A DNA stretch of 64,000 nt from Avena insularis (lineage: Eukaryota > Streptophyta > Magnoliopsida > Poales > Poaceae), in assembly GCA_023614405.1 (NCBI GenBank), contig CM042694.1:484399791-484463790 (forward strand). Reading direction: 5' to 3'. Both the position numbers and the translations under genes were made by a program. Below the pieces are notes generated by a model. The model did not search any database. It was not told the DNA's origin and was given only the letters and a program-made list of their open reading frames with translations. How positions within the stretch are numbered: the first letter of the stretch is position 1; each line of letters opens with the position of its first letter. Shown here one piece after another: positions 37,870-49,945 of this stretch.

Positions 37870-38736
37870 AAATACTAATGCCATAAAGGAGGACAAAAAT
37901 TGTGTTTTCTATTATGGACCCGTTGTGCACGGGACATGGGTTGTACCAGAGAAAATTTCAATTACATATAGAACGTCTTAGTATGTTTAAAAGCTTAAGT
38001 CTTTTTTAAACTATTAAAAGCTTAAGTTTGAGAAAGGAGGGACACCGAAGCACACCTCTAAGTAGGTCTCTCCATATTTTGGATCATTGTTTTCTTTGCA
38101 AATGATGTAGAACTAAATCCCTAATATTTTTTTTATAAATCCCTGCTATTTTAGAGTAATTTTTTTACCAAGTGAACTTTTAAATATTTTGAGTTATAAT
38201 CTTTTCTACACATATGAATCTTTACGAGTATTATATTTATCCATGCAAGAAAAACATTGAACAGCCGTGGCAACGCACGGGCATTTAGCTAGTTTTTATG
38301 ATTTATAATTAATAAGATATGATTTTTATAAGTTTTATCACTTTATAAACACTTAATAGGTAATAAATATTAGCTAGGTGATATAAAAATGTATAAAACA
38401 AGTTTATAAATTTATATTTTATTTTTCTAAGACTTTTGATATATTATACCTATTTTGGGAATTTTTAAATAATAGATTATGTCTATTTAAGATTTATCCT
38501 TAATAAGGTATTTACTAATTAATATTAACTATTTTATTTAAGTTGGAAAATAAAATATGATAATAGGTTTATAATACAGAACTTATTTTTATGAACATTT
38601 TGATATATAATATATATTTTTCTCAATTGTAAAACAAAAGATATTGTGTTAACAATATTTAATCATTTCTTAAATTCATGGAAATAATTTATATTTGAAT
38701 TCATATTGATTTACTTATTTACTAAATAGGAAATAC

Positions 38737-38745
38737 CCTTTTATA
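38737..38745 (-). promoter_or_regulatory. Minus-strand TATA box, right LTR B
   Basis: It reads TATAAAAGG on the minus strand, conserved with 15441-15449. In a 5' LTR this would be the working promoter of B. Confidence 0.55.
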
Positions 38746-38857
38746 CCGATTTGAACCTACCCTGGGTCATTGACCCGTGGGGTCAGGACCACGTTGGATG
38801 CCATGCGTGTAGTGGACTAAGTCAAATAGCGCTGACGTGGCTGGGGTGACACAAGTG

Positions 38858-38876
38858 TGACGTCACGATGACGTAA
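38858..38876 (-). promoter_or_regulatory. as-1-like pair of TGACG boxes in LTR B (right)
   Basis: TGACGTCA and TGACGTAA are separated by 3 bp, as in the left LTR, about 112 bp upstream of the TATA box in B's direction. Confidence 0.5.
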
Positions 38877-41689
38877 GCATGCTGGCAACTGCCAGATCAT
38901 GGTCACCGGCAGCAAACCACGATGTTCCAGCAAACGCGGTTGTGTGTGTTGGACAGAGGGGCTCCTAGCGAATCTAATAGTGGCTATGTCGCTCGTTTTT
39001 GGTCAACGGAGAGTAGTGCATGACGGCGGCTGGCGGCGGTGCATGGCGGTCTACGGTGCTACGATGATGCAGGGCGAAAGGAACAGATTGGAGAGGTCCA
39101 TAGGGACCGGTAGCTCACCCCGATGTTGTTGCGGTGGTTGATGACAACGATGGTGCTCCGGTACGGCCTAATCCTCGCGGACTCCAACGATCACCGGCGA
39201 AAGGGAACGGCAAAATTACTCTGATTCTGAGCGCCCCTTGCTCCACTGTTACCCCTCAAGAGACAAGGACGGCGAGACGCTTCTCATCGACCACTTCACT
39301 GTCTCCGGGATGACCTCTACTAACGACGGTGGTCGGCTCTAGCCAGCTAGAGTTTCGGCCTGCCTCTGCATCATAGAGAGGAAGAGAGCGAGCGAGAGTG
39401 GATAGGGATGAGGATGAGTGAGGGCGTCGTCGTGGCCTCCTTATCCCCTCCGGGCGACGACAGCACGGATCTCCACGCCGGCAAGCGGCGGCGCGCTTGC
39501 CACGCAGCTGCTTCGGCGGCCTCGCGAGGTAGATGACGATGATTAGATCGAAAAAAGGGTACTTGGGCCTAGGCCGGTACTAGGCTGTGGTGGAGTGGCA
39601 AAAAGTTGCTGGGGCTGCACGTGAGCGACAGGTAGGCGCAGAAGAGATGGGCTGTGGTTGTTGGCTGTTTCTTTTCTTTTACGATTTTCCATTTCTGATT
39701 TCACTAAATGTTTTCAAATATGCATTTCCCAAGGTTTTAAAATATCCAAAAAATATAGGTCACGAATATTGTTGTATTAAGCAATTATAACTATTTCCTC
39801 TGCATTTCTTATTTTGTATAAAATATTCACAACTATATGAAAGGTCCTTTACATTAGGAAATATTAATAAGGATTAGGGTTTTAGGAATTTACTCTTTAT
39901 AATAAGATCTTTTAAAATGACTTTCACTTCCACTAAAAGAATGTAATAGTGATGGTTTAAGATGGATATTTATATGTACAAAATCTTATTAATACTTAAT
40001 TTACTAAAGGAATTATAAATATTCATTATAAGGTATTAGACCTTATGGTTCTTAATATGATGATTTGATTTTCATGGTTCTCCATATTTGGGGATTTCTC
40101 TCATTCAAATCCTCCTTGATTTATAGTGTTTAGGATTACCATGGACAACCTTGGTGAAGTCAAGAAGCATGAACAACAATCATTAATGTAATTGTTCATT
40201 TCCAAGTAACTGCCCTGAGTTTTAGTAAGGTTTTAATAGACTCATATCTTATTATGAATGTGGATAAAGATCAAGGTTTAAGAACACAACTTCTAAATAT
40301 ATGAGTAGGTTTGATATCTCAACTTAGAGTGAGATATTGGAATTACTTCTTAATGTGATCCTGATAGTTCTATCCTTCTAGGTTTCTATTAGGGTTTAAG
40401 ACAATAAGGTGGACTAAGCTTCCCTCCATAAACACTCATCTGGTTCTCTAATTATCTCTTGGAAGATTTATTTGTCCAAGAGGTATTGTTCAATGGTTAC
40501 CTAGGAATAGGAAATGGTTCTACTATCAATTTGGTTTTAGGGTTTTGAACCAAAGAGGTAGACATGGTTCTTGTCATGGCTAGATATACTGTTGGTTAAA
40601 GGTTTCTCGAGCACTCCTACCTTAATACCTCACTAAGCTTATCTTGAGATAAGGAATTCCTTTCCTAAATATACTCTATTTAAATCTCTCTTATGTTATT
40701 CACAAAGATCTCATCTTCCTAAATAAGACAATCATCTGACTCCACCATATCCATCATCATATGATGACATGGTCATGCCACTTAAAACAATACTCATTCT
40801 CCATTCTTCTCCTAGTATCTATATAACTTCCATTGCTAAACTACCCTTGATGAATCCATCAATGTAGTTACTTCTAATTCCATCCATTAATTCCTTTAAT
40901 TCCATTTTGCAACTGCTACCAATGGTTGCAAGACTACAATCCTCACTATATATAACAAAGGATATCAATCCTCTGGAATAGGTATGGTACTACTCCCATA
41001 ATATAAGTTTGTTCTCGTACTAACTTGGTTGAGCTACTATGCTTCCAACTACTCCATACAACTCATATTATATAATTCATCATGAGAATATCATTTTACG
41101 GCCCGAAAGTTAGGGCGCCCAGGCAACGCGGTACCCTAGTTGCCTGTAATCAGCCGCGATGACTACAGTTTGCGTGCCAAATACTTAGGGGTCTCTTTTG
41201 GCATGAATTCAACTTTACGTTTCAAGACAAAATATCAGGCTAACGGCCATCAAGTTGGGCCCCCTGTCAGTTCTCGTCGTTATGTCGCTCCCGTCGCTTA
41301 GGCGTCCATTAGGCTTGCAGCATTGGTGCCTGCATCCATTACGCGTCTTCTTCTTCCCCGGAGCGGCAATCTATGGTCGCGGCCATGGCGCGGAGCTGGG
41401 ACGTGACGAAATTGCTCGGCCCCGCTCTCCTCCCCATCCCGAGTCGGAGCTCACCCTTACCATGGCCGCACCCATGGCACAGCTCGGGGACGAGAATTGG
41501 TTCCCGGTGAGATCTGTCACTGTGTCGACCATGCTCGGTCCTGTTTTCCTCCTCCAGAATCCATCACCGTGGTCGCACCCGCACCAATTCTGCCACCCCT
41601 ACCGAGGTCTCTGTGGTAGCTCAAGTTCTGCCATGTTGAACCTGTATGCAAATTCGGAGCTGGGCGGCGACAACCCATTGTTGAACCTG

Positions 41690-41762
41690 TAAGGAATTTG
41701 CTGAAGACTGTGTGTCGTGCCAAGGTCTTCGGCTGATGCATTCGGCTTCTGCCAATGTCCAC
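41690..41762 (-). pseudogene. Partial copy of the 42113-42401 exon
   Basis: On the minus strand this segment encodes TLARHTVFSKFL, close to TMARHAAFDKFL of the next feature, and the DNA matches at most positions over about 35 bp. Beyond that the similarity is lost. It suggests a tandem duplicate that has decayed. The product family is not recognised. Confidence 0.4.
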
Positions 41763-42112
41763 CGCCGATGTGAGATCATTTAGTTACTTCAATATGAAAT
41801 TTCGACCAATTTAACTTGTTGATGTATTCCTTGACAATTATAATATAATCGAGCACTAAATATTTTTTAGTGTGCATGAGCATGATCAGTAATATAATTG
41901 AACACTAGAAATTTTAAGGCACTCCATATAAAGGAGTAGATTAATATATATAGAAGGTTCACCATAGACACCAAGCGGATATATTGTCTTACATGCCACA
42001 CACAGGTAATAATAATTAACTGAGACAAAATAAAAGCAGGGGCGGCAGCAGGAGGCCGGGACACGGAGATTCCTAGCAGGGCAGGGGCATATCAGTAGGA
42101 AGCAGGGACAGC

Positions 42113-42401
42113 CTAGTCGATGGGATACAGTCTAGTCCTGACATAATCCTGGAGGAATTTATCGAAGGCTGCGTGCCGCGCCATGGTAATCGTCCTATGC
42201 CTTCTTCCTCTGCCTCTGGAAACACCCACCGCATGCTGGATCATGTTGTCGAGGTCCATGTTGATTGCTCTGCCAAAGAATGGGCAAAACAGTCTCCCCC
42301 TACGGTAGAAACGGATTAGCCAACACCATAACCGCCTCAGCACGTAGCGGCTCTTGTTGTCCCTGGATTCCTTGCTATCGTCCACTTCATCATCATCCTC
42401 C
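42113..42401 (-). pseudogene. Possible last exon of an unknown gene
   Basis: On the minus strand a frame of about 95 codons runs from a splice-acceptor-like AAAAATCAACAG|GAG (42401) to a stop at 42113. It begins acidic (EDDDEVDD) and continues basic and aromatic (YVLRRLWCWLIRFYRRGRLF), ending RTRLYPID. There is no ATG at its start, so it would need an upstream exon. The region to the right is occupied by element E, inserted 113 bp away, so a gene here would be split. No known family is recognised; chance remains possible. Confidence 0.35.
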
Positions 42402-42514
42402 TGTTGATTTTTAAGAACGTAACTTAGAACTCATACATATGATTTGATTATATTACAACTCAAGAATTGACAACATGTATATGTAAGACAATATATCCGT
42501 GGATATCAAAGAGA

Positions 42515-42519
42515 AAGCA
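42515..42519. repeat. Probable target duplication of element E (left copy)
   Basis: AAGCA precedes the LTR start TGTCAACACCC. The matching copy on the right cannot be found because the right LTR is cut at 54303. Confidence 0.4.
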
Positions 42520-45500
42520 TGTCAACACCCGGATTTTTAATCCCAGATGCCTGTTATGTCATACATCGCAATCCCAGGATTACCATTTTTGCGAGACATA
42601 AGAGATTGGATATCACAGTACATCATCCATTACAAACCATACATAAGGTCTTACATAAATAAGGATCTCATGATCCAGTCTTAATACAACAAGCAGCGGA
42701 ATAAAAGATAAGCGTAGCGGTGGGGTCCATCTTCAGGGGCACAGACAATACGGATGAAGGCAGATAGTCCTAGTTATCATAGCCGTCCTGCCGGCCATCA
42801 TCTTGGTAGTCTTCTTCATAGCCTGGCCATGAGAATAACCAGGGACAAAAGCCACGAGTACTCTTTAAGTACTCGCAAACTACCACTAACAAGTACTATA
42901 GTTATAAAGTAAAGTGCTAACTCTAAGTTTAACTATAAGGTTAAGTTTGAAACTTAAGCTGAGTTCTGAAACAAAGAAAGATAAAATAAAGTTCTAGAAT
43001 CACTTAAGTTGGGAAGCTAGTGTCATAAGCACAACCCTGTTGTGGTCAAGTCAAGATTCATCATTCATTTCATAAGTTCTTTTGAAAACATCTGACAACG
43101 AAACAGTATGGCCATTCCAACTGTTCATAACCGCAGATGCGGCTATTCGAATAGTTTGACACTCTGCAGACGTGGTACACTTTCACCACAAGATTCGATA
43201 CATCTGTCAGGGATAGCCCTGAATCATCATACTTAGTATGCAGATAATCAAACATAACCTTCCCTTTACACACCCTAGTATAAGCACCTCTCCTATGATC
43301 ATGGCCTCCCAACCATGACCATCAGTCATCTTGGGCACTGCATAGGTGGACATCATTGAGAGGTAGCCTCAGCTCAAACCTCTCCCGTGAGGGAACTAAT
43401 ACTAATGCATATAAATTTCCAGCTAAGCCTTACCCAATTCAGGTAATGTGGTTGTACGGTAAATTTGGAATGGTATCGCATCCGAATCCAACCATCAGTT
43501 TTATTAAAGGGATAAGGCTCATGCCTCATCATTTTCATCGTCATAAACCAGTTGTGTTTTGCAACACATGTCAAAACATCTCAATAGAATGACTCACCAT
43601 TCCAAGGTTTTCATAACTCATTTTCACCAAGTGTTCCCATCTAAAGTGACTCAAGTTTTTGAGCTATTCTACAGTACTAAGTTAAGAGTGTTCACTAAGG
43701 TGGAAAGATGGAATCAATCTCATGCCATAGAATGACATCTAAAGGTTTCTAAGTAGGTCAAGTTTTATACTCTTTATGCTACCTTCAAAATTAAGTAAAG
43801 AACTTTGTGTAAACCAAGGGAGGTAAAACTTGTCAATAAGACTTGGGGTACTAATAGTTAAAGGGGTGTGATCAAAGCATGCTTAAGGCATCTTTACTAA
43901 ACCATCTAGTTTTATTTTAGCTTGCTAACAATAGCTTACTAAAGCATGTTTGCAAGGGTTAGCTTGCCACTAATAGCTTGCCTTGGTTGGTGAAGTGGTT
44001 GAAGTTTTCTTCCTCCTCTTGATAGAACTCCTCCTCGAAAGCTTGGACGGTACTATCATCTATAAATACATACGGAGTACACAATCACCAAACAATACTT
44101 AACTAGTATAATTAGCACTCTAAGGCACACATTTGATGATCTATTATCATCACAAGTTTTATTAACTAGTTTCATTCTTTTTATTTAAGAAAAGTAATTT
44201 CTACTCATTGAAAATAACTAAGATTTAATATTCACCACTTAAAATATGGGATCATGTGGACAAATGTCATCACCACATATTCTAACATGTGGGAATGTGA
44301 TTTAAGGGTTGGTTCATAATTACTTTGGTTTAAGTTCATTATTTAGTGATTTAAAGTGACTAGAAATGCCTATATAGCATTATTTTGGTACTAGTCCAAA
44401 GTCACTGCATGTAAACCTTAATATTATTACATATTCAGATAGGTATGGTTAAATGTGATTTTTGAGTGTTGGAATCAACTCAAAAGCTATCATGGTTGAT
44501 TTTACAAAAATGTTTGAATGTGCAAAAGCTTCTGTCTTGTTATTTTTACTAGGCGACATCTCTAACTCTAATTGAATTAAATCTAACGGGCTTGGATAGA
44601 TATTTTTAGTAGCTTTCTAGAAAAATTAGAACCACTCCATTTGGATTTGTAGATCTCTCTGAATTGATTTTCAAACTAAAGGACAGAACTAGGTTCAAAC
44701 TAAAATAGAAAAATCCTAATTTGAATTAAATGGGTCGCGCGGGAAAGCTAATAGGCCAGCCCAGTGACACTACGCGGCACGGGGCTCAGCTGATAGGGGG
44801 TCCACTGGTCAGCGGCTCATAACACGCGAAGCGGTATGGGGCGATGTGAGCCGTTAGATTAGAACTAGGATCGACGGCTAGGGCTCGTCATCGACGACGG
44901 ATAGGTCGCCGGCGAGGACAAACCCTAGCGGGTCGGTGGGGGTGCTCAAGGGGCGTACCAGGGCTCCAGCAACGACGGTGATGGAGGCAAATGAACTGGT
45001 GGATGACAGCGAGCTCAGGGGTGGTCGAGGCAACTCCGTGGGTGGACGAAATCGATGTCGCCTTCTCCTCCTCCGCAACAGGCTCCTCCGGCCAAATTCC
45101 GGCGAACAAGTGCTTGCGCTGCTCCGGCTAGAGGTGGGGAAGGACCAGTGAGGTGAGGGTAGTGGAATGGTGTGAGTGGATTGTGCCGGGGTGGCCTCTA
45201 TTTATAGCTCGACGAAGCGACTGAGAGGGATGGTCGGGCGGCTCCAGCGAGGGCTGCATAGTGTGCTAGCGGCGTGGCTCGAGGTAGGGGATATTGGCTG
45301 GTCTCCTGGCGGTGCTCTAGGACTTAAATGCGGGCTTAGGGGCAGTGGCAAATGGTCGGGCGGTGCTCACGCTCTAAGCGGCAGAGGCGGCGGTCTTCAC
45401 GGCGGGTGGTGGCTGCAGTTCAAACGGCACCGAACGGGCATGTCTGGGGGGCTCCCTAGGTCGTGGTGGAGCGGTGAGCACGGGCTGCCGTCGAGGGGCG

Positions 45501-46466
45501 GCGTGTGCACGCATGTCGGGCACGCGCTCTGGTGCGTGCTCAGCATGGCGCAGGCACTCTGGGCGCGGCGCGCTGCGGGTGATCCACGGCTCGGCTGTGC
45601 TCGGGGAAGGGACAGAGGGTGGAGGTGAGGTCTGGGCTAGCTCATAGACATGGCGAGAGAGAGAGAGGGACGGTCTACTGCGGCGATGGCAAGTTAGGTC
45701 GGCGACATGGTGCTCGGGGTGGCATGGCATTGCTGCTAGGGGGTAGGGTATGGGGTGTTTATGGCCTGGTTGGATCAAGTGGAGACAGAGGGAGTGGTTT
45801 GAGGTCAATTGGGGGCAAAACCCTGCAGAAAACAGTGAGCTAAATACTAGGTGTAATCTCTGCCTGCCAAGTGTTTATGAAAATGGCCGCAAGAAATTTA
45901 GTTTTGAATTTTGAAAAGATTTTTGGTGGGTGTGTTAGTAATAAGCTTGAGACTCTGTGGTTGCTTGGGTTTTGAAAATGGAGCTTATTTGAGTGGTTTT
46001 TGAAATAGTGGGATCTTCCCATATGAACTAGATTCAAATTTCAAATGCCATTTAAAAATAGTGTTTGAAAGTTTTTGGCAGATCACAAAGTGGGCCTTGG
46101 TACAACATTACATGTACTAGCAAGGGGTGCAAAGATCCACATTTATCTCTGTTAAGAAATGAGTCCTAGGAATAGCCAAAGTAGGCATGTTGATTAAAAT
46201 GGCACAAATGACCATTTGGTTATTTTATTCATTTTGATTTGTTTTTCTTTGGGATTTGTTTTGGAATGATCTAGATGATGTTTATTTCACCTAAGAATCA
46301 TCTTACAAGCAATGGATCACTTAATCAAGGCAATTCAAAACAACTCCTATTTAAATGCACACACATATGAATGATTTAATAGTTTTTAATTGGAAAAGTT
46401 TTTGTTAACCCTAATTTTGATGATTTGGATCTTAATAACCTTGGATTGAAGTTTTGGGATGTTACA
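42520..46466 (-). repeat. Element E left LTR (its 3' LTR, 3947 bp)
   Basis: It reads TGTCAACACCC at the left and GGGATGTTACA at the right, the reverse complement of the ends of LTR A. It holds a GC-rich block (44880-45760) and a minus-strand TATA box. Confidence 0.95.
45199..45206 (-). promoter_or_regulatory. TATA box of LTR E
   Basis: TATTTATA on the plus strand is TATAAATA on the minus strand, downstream of the GC-rich block, as in LTR A. The matching part of the right LTR, the one that would drive the element, is missing. Confidence 0.65.
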
Positions 46467-46484
46467 AAACCTTCCCCCTTAAAC
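46467..46484 (-). other. Element E polypurine tract
   Basis: AACCTTCCCCCTTAAAC next to the LTR end is, on the minus strand, GTTTAAGGGGGAAGG, like that of element A. Confidence 0.9.
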
Positions 46485-46514
46485 AAAATCTCGTCCCGAG
46501 ATTTACAGTGAAAA

Positions 46515-47960
46515 CTAGGAACTAAAGAGATCTAGGAACTCTGTCCTAATGTAATCTTCTCGCTCCCAAGTGGCTTCCTCTTCAGTATGGTTGCTCCATT
46601 GAATCTTGAGAAATTTGATACTCCTGGTCCTGGTGGTTCTATAAGCTTCCTCCAAGATACTGATGGGCACTTCATGATATGTCAGGTCATTGTTCATCTC
46701 CACAGCTCTGTGATCGATGTTCTTGAACACTTCAGTCTTCTCTGGCACTTCCAGGCATTTGCGAAGTAACGAGATATGGAACACATTGTGGATGGCTGGC
46801 ATCTCTTCAGGTGGTTCTACTTGATATGATACTTCTCCTTGACGGTTCAGAATTTTGAAGGGCCCGATATATCTGGGGGCTAGCTTTCCTTTCAGACTAA
46901 AGCGTTGGGTTCCTTTCAATGGCGAAACCTTGAGATATACAAAATCTTTGACATTGAAAGTTAGGTCTCTCCTTCTCTTGTCATCATAACTCTTTTGTCT
47001 GGATTGGGCGGTTTTGAGGTGCTCATGGACTTTGTGCACCTTCTCTTCGGCTTCTTGGAGAATGTCGGGTCCAAAGATCTGACTCTCTCCTACTTGCGAC
47101 CAATTCAAAGGGGTGCGACACTTTCTTCCATATAGGAATTCAAATGGTGCCATCTGCAAACTAGCTTGATAACTGTTGTTATATGAGAATTCTGCGAAAG
47201 GCAGGCAGTCTTCCCATTTTGATCCGTACTCTAACACACAAGCTCTTAACATATCCTCTAGGATCTGGTTGACTCTCTCAGTCTGTCCATCAGTTTGCAG
47301 GTGATAAGCGGTGCTGAAGTTCAATTTGGTTCCTAATCCTTCCCGGATTTTCTGCCAAAATCTCGAGGTGAACTGGGTTCCTCGATCTGATACTATAGTT
47401 TTGGGGGTTCCATGCAGACTAACAATCCTAGCAATGTACAGCTCTGCTAGCTTCGCACTCTGGTAGGTAGTCTTGACAGGTATGAAGTGAGCTACCTTGG
47501 ACTGTCTATCAACTATGACCCAGATTGAGTCATTTCCCCTACTAGAAGTAGGCAAACTGGTGAGAAAGTCCATTCCGACGGAATCCCATTTCCATTCCGG
47601 AATCTGCAATGGTTGCAACAGTCATGCGGGTCTCTGATGCTCTGCTTTGACTCTTTGACAGATGTCACATTTGGCGATGTAGCTTCCGATTTCTCTCTTC
47701 ATCTTGTGCCACCAAAATTGCTCTTTCAAATCTTGATACATCTTCGTTCCTCCTGGGTGGATAGAATAAAGAGTATCATGAGCTTCCTTCATGATAACTT
47801 GCTTCAGCTCCGAATCTGCTGGCACACAGATACGGCCTTTGTACCACAGAACTCCTTCTTCGTCTTCAGTGAATCCAGGTACCTTCCCTGTACCAATACG
47901 ACATTTGATTTTGTCGATACTTTCATTTCCCTTCTGGGATTCCTTGATTTGGCTAATCAA
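46515..47960 (-). pseudogene. pol: Element E pol: integrase with chromodomain-like tail
   Basis: On the minus strand, the zinc domain (HPGGTKM...CDICQRVK) is followed by a TGA at 47622-47624, then by a 367-codon open frame. This holds the catalytic D (47568-47570), D (47385-47387) and E (47277-47279) with D-D-35-E spacing. HLQTDG replaces the usual HPQTDG. The C-terminal part runs through RYIGPFKIL to a chromodomain-like stretch (IKFLKIQWSNHTEEEATWE) and stops at 46515. It is much less damaged than the same region in A. Confidence 0.92.
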
Positions 47961-48005
47961 AGTGGGTTGAAGTTCAATGCTAGCTAGAAATCCTTTGCTG
48001 ACTAG

Positions 48006-48653
48006 CTCAGTCGTAAACTACTCCAACTCCTCATACAAACCTGGCTACTTCTCATTGATCATGGTGTTTAGCCTACAAGGCAATCTGCTAAGAGCATCCG
48101 CTACCACATTGGCTTTGCCGGGGTGATAGTGAATGTCAAGGTCATAATCCTTGATTAACTCTATCCATCTCCTTTGCCTCATATTCAGCTCCTTCTGAGT
48201 GAAAATATACTTCAAGCTTTTGTGATCTAAGTAAATCTCACAGCGATTACCCATCAGATAATGACGCCATGTCTTCAATGCTAAAACCACAGCTGCTAAC
48301 TCAAGATCATGGGTCGGATAGTTCTGCTCATGCTTCTTTAGTTACCGAGACAGATACGCGATGACTTTGCCTTCTTGCATCAATACACATCCGAGACCGA
48401 TCTTGGATGCATCAAAATACACATCAAACGACTTCTTGATATCTGGCGTGATCAATATTGGGGCTGATATCAATCTCTTCTTCAGCTCCTGGAAACTGGC
48501 TTCACACTTGTCGGTCCATTCAAATTCTTGTCCTTCTTCAACAATTGGGTCATGGGTCTGGCGATGCTTGAAAATCCTTTGACGAACTTGCTGTAGTATC
48601 CCGCTAATCCGAGAAATGCATGGACTTAGGTTTGAGTGGTTGGGGCTTCCCAT
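48006..48653 (-). pseudogene. pol: Element E pol: RNase H segment
   Basis: [35 protein letters not shown] and [11 protein letters not shown] mark gypsy RNase H. Breaks are a frameshift near 48600, a stop after YLSR (near 48342) and further stops near 48045 and 48019. In YFDAS the first catalytic aspartate is kept; in the DHKSL motif the change from SDH to LDH is conservative of the D. Confidence 0.88.
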
Positions 48654-49303
48654 GCTTCGACATCTCTGATCTTGGCAGGATCAACAGAAACTCCTCCGGA
48701 AGACACAATATGTCCTAGGAATCCTACTTCTTTCAGCCAAAACTCACACTTGCTGAACTTGGCATACAACCGATGCTCTCTCAGGGTTTCTAGGATGATT
48801 CTCAAATGCTGCTCATGCTCTTCTTCTGACTTGGAGTAGATAAGGATGTCGTCGATGAACACAACTACAAACTTATCTAGGGAATTCATAAAAATCTTAT
48901 TCATGAGATTCATGAAATAAGCAGGGGCATTGGTTAATCCAAAAGACATAACCGTATACTCGTATAAACCATAGCGAGTAGTGAAGGCGGTCTTCGGAAT
49001 ATCCGTTGCATGAATCTTAAGTTGGTGATAACCAGTCCTAAGATCAATCTTTGAGAATACCTGAGCTCCAGTCAACTGATCAAATAGATCCTCTATCATT
49101 GGCAAGGGGTACTTGTTCTTGATGGTGACGTCATTCAACTTTCTATAATCTGTACCCAGACGGTTGCGTCCATCTTTCTTGTCGACGAACAACACTAGTG
49201 ATCTCCATGGCGATGCGCTCGGTTGAATCAAGCATGTTGCTAACATGGAATCCAACTGCTTCTTCAGTTCCACTAACTCTGAGGGGTTCATGCTATAGGG
49301 TCT
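48626..49303 (-). pseudogene. pol: Element E pol: reverse transcriptase segment
   Basis: A 221-codon frame holds [41 protein letters not shown] and [13 protein letters not shown] at 49304-49306 cuts it from the protease, and a frameshift separates it from RNase H. The catalytic YxDD-type box is intact. Confidence 0.92.
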
Positions 49304-49876
49304 CTAGGCTATGGGTCTGGTTCTGGGGATTAGTTCGATAATGAACTCAATATCCCTATCCGGGGGCATACCTGCCAATTCATCTGGGAATACGTCAGGG
49401 TATTCACAGACTACTCTTACTTGGTCTATGGTGGGTAGGGCTAGACTCTGGTTGCATTTGAATTGACGAGGTAAGGTTTCAAATATATGCTCTACTGTTA
49501 CTCCAAAGTTACTGGTCATGGTGATGGCTTTCTTAGCACAGTCTATCATTCCTTTATGCCTTGACATCCAGTCCATACCTAGTACTACTTCCAATCCTTT
49601 GGTTCCGAGTACTATAAGGTTGGCATAAAAATCTATCCCATGTATCCTGATAGGTACAGCTTTGCAAATTTTTCTAGCTTTTGTAGTTGATCCGGGGATT
49701 TGAACTATCATGACATGCTTTAGGTTGGTTGGGTGAATCTTACTAGTGCATGCAAATTCTTTGGTGACAAATGAATGCGATGCTCCCGAATCAAACAATA
49801 CTCTTGCTAAAACTGAGTTGACAGAAAACATACCCAACACTACATCTGGCGCTTCTTGGGCTTCTTCGGCGTTCAT
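49304..49876 (-). pseudogene. pol: Element E pol: protease segment
   Basis: The frame carries FDSGASHSFV and continues, unlike in A, through [12 protein letters not shown] to the start of RT. It ends at a TAG (49304-49306). Immediately upstream a stop (near 49949) separates it from the zinc knuckle. Confidence 0.9.
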
Positions 49877-49945
49877 GTGGAAGAGACGGCTGTTGCGGTT
49901 GTGAGGGTTCCCTGCGGCAAATCTTCTCCCTGGTTGAACACGCTG

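Larger units (their letters stand above)
35901..38292 (+). mobile_element. Non-autonomous Helitron (2392 bp)
   Basis: Comparison with the intact LTR copy (about 15018) shows a clean insertion between A and T. It starts TCTATTCTGTACTATTAAAC and ends GGGCATTTAGCTAG, the TC...CTAG ends of Helitrons, with no target duplication. A short hairpin with stem CCGTG/CACGG (GCCGTGGCAACGCACGGGC) lies about 10 bases before the 3' end, as in known grass Helitrons. No Rep/helicase gene is present. GC-rich pieces (36050-36450) look like possible captured exon DNA but are not identifiable. It contains a MITE relic and a retroposon. Confidence 0.93.
33422..41083 (-). repeat. Element B right LTR (its 5' LTR), truncated and carrying a Helitron
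   Basis: From 34263 to 41083 it matches 13370-17787 apart from the Helitron at 35901-38292. Bases 33422-34262 have no partner in the window because A displaced it. The last 1166 bp of the LTR (equivalent to 17788-18953) are missing: homology stops at TCATCAT and non-repeat DNA begins at 41084. The outer end of B is therefore deleted, so no target duplication can be checked. Confidence 0.85.
41084..42514. other. Non-repeat island between elements B and E
   Basis: This 1.4 kb has no partner elsewhere in the window. It holds moderately GC-rich sequence (41250-41700), a possible gene fragment and its partial copy on the minus strand, and an AT-rich spacer with a short internal repeat (TAATATAAT-GA-CACTA near 41843 and 41891). 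It is the best candidate here for original host DNA, but it may be part of an unrecognised element. Confidence 0.5.

Noticed and set aside
41255..41692. 145-codon plus-strand frame as a gene
   Set aside because: No family resemblance or clear start context is seen, and the opposite strand carries the segment similar to the 42113 exon. It could still be part of a gene fragment.
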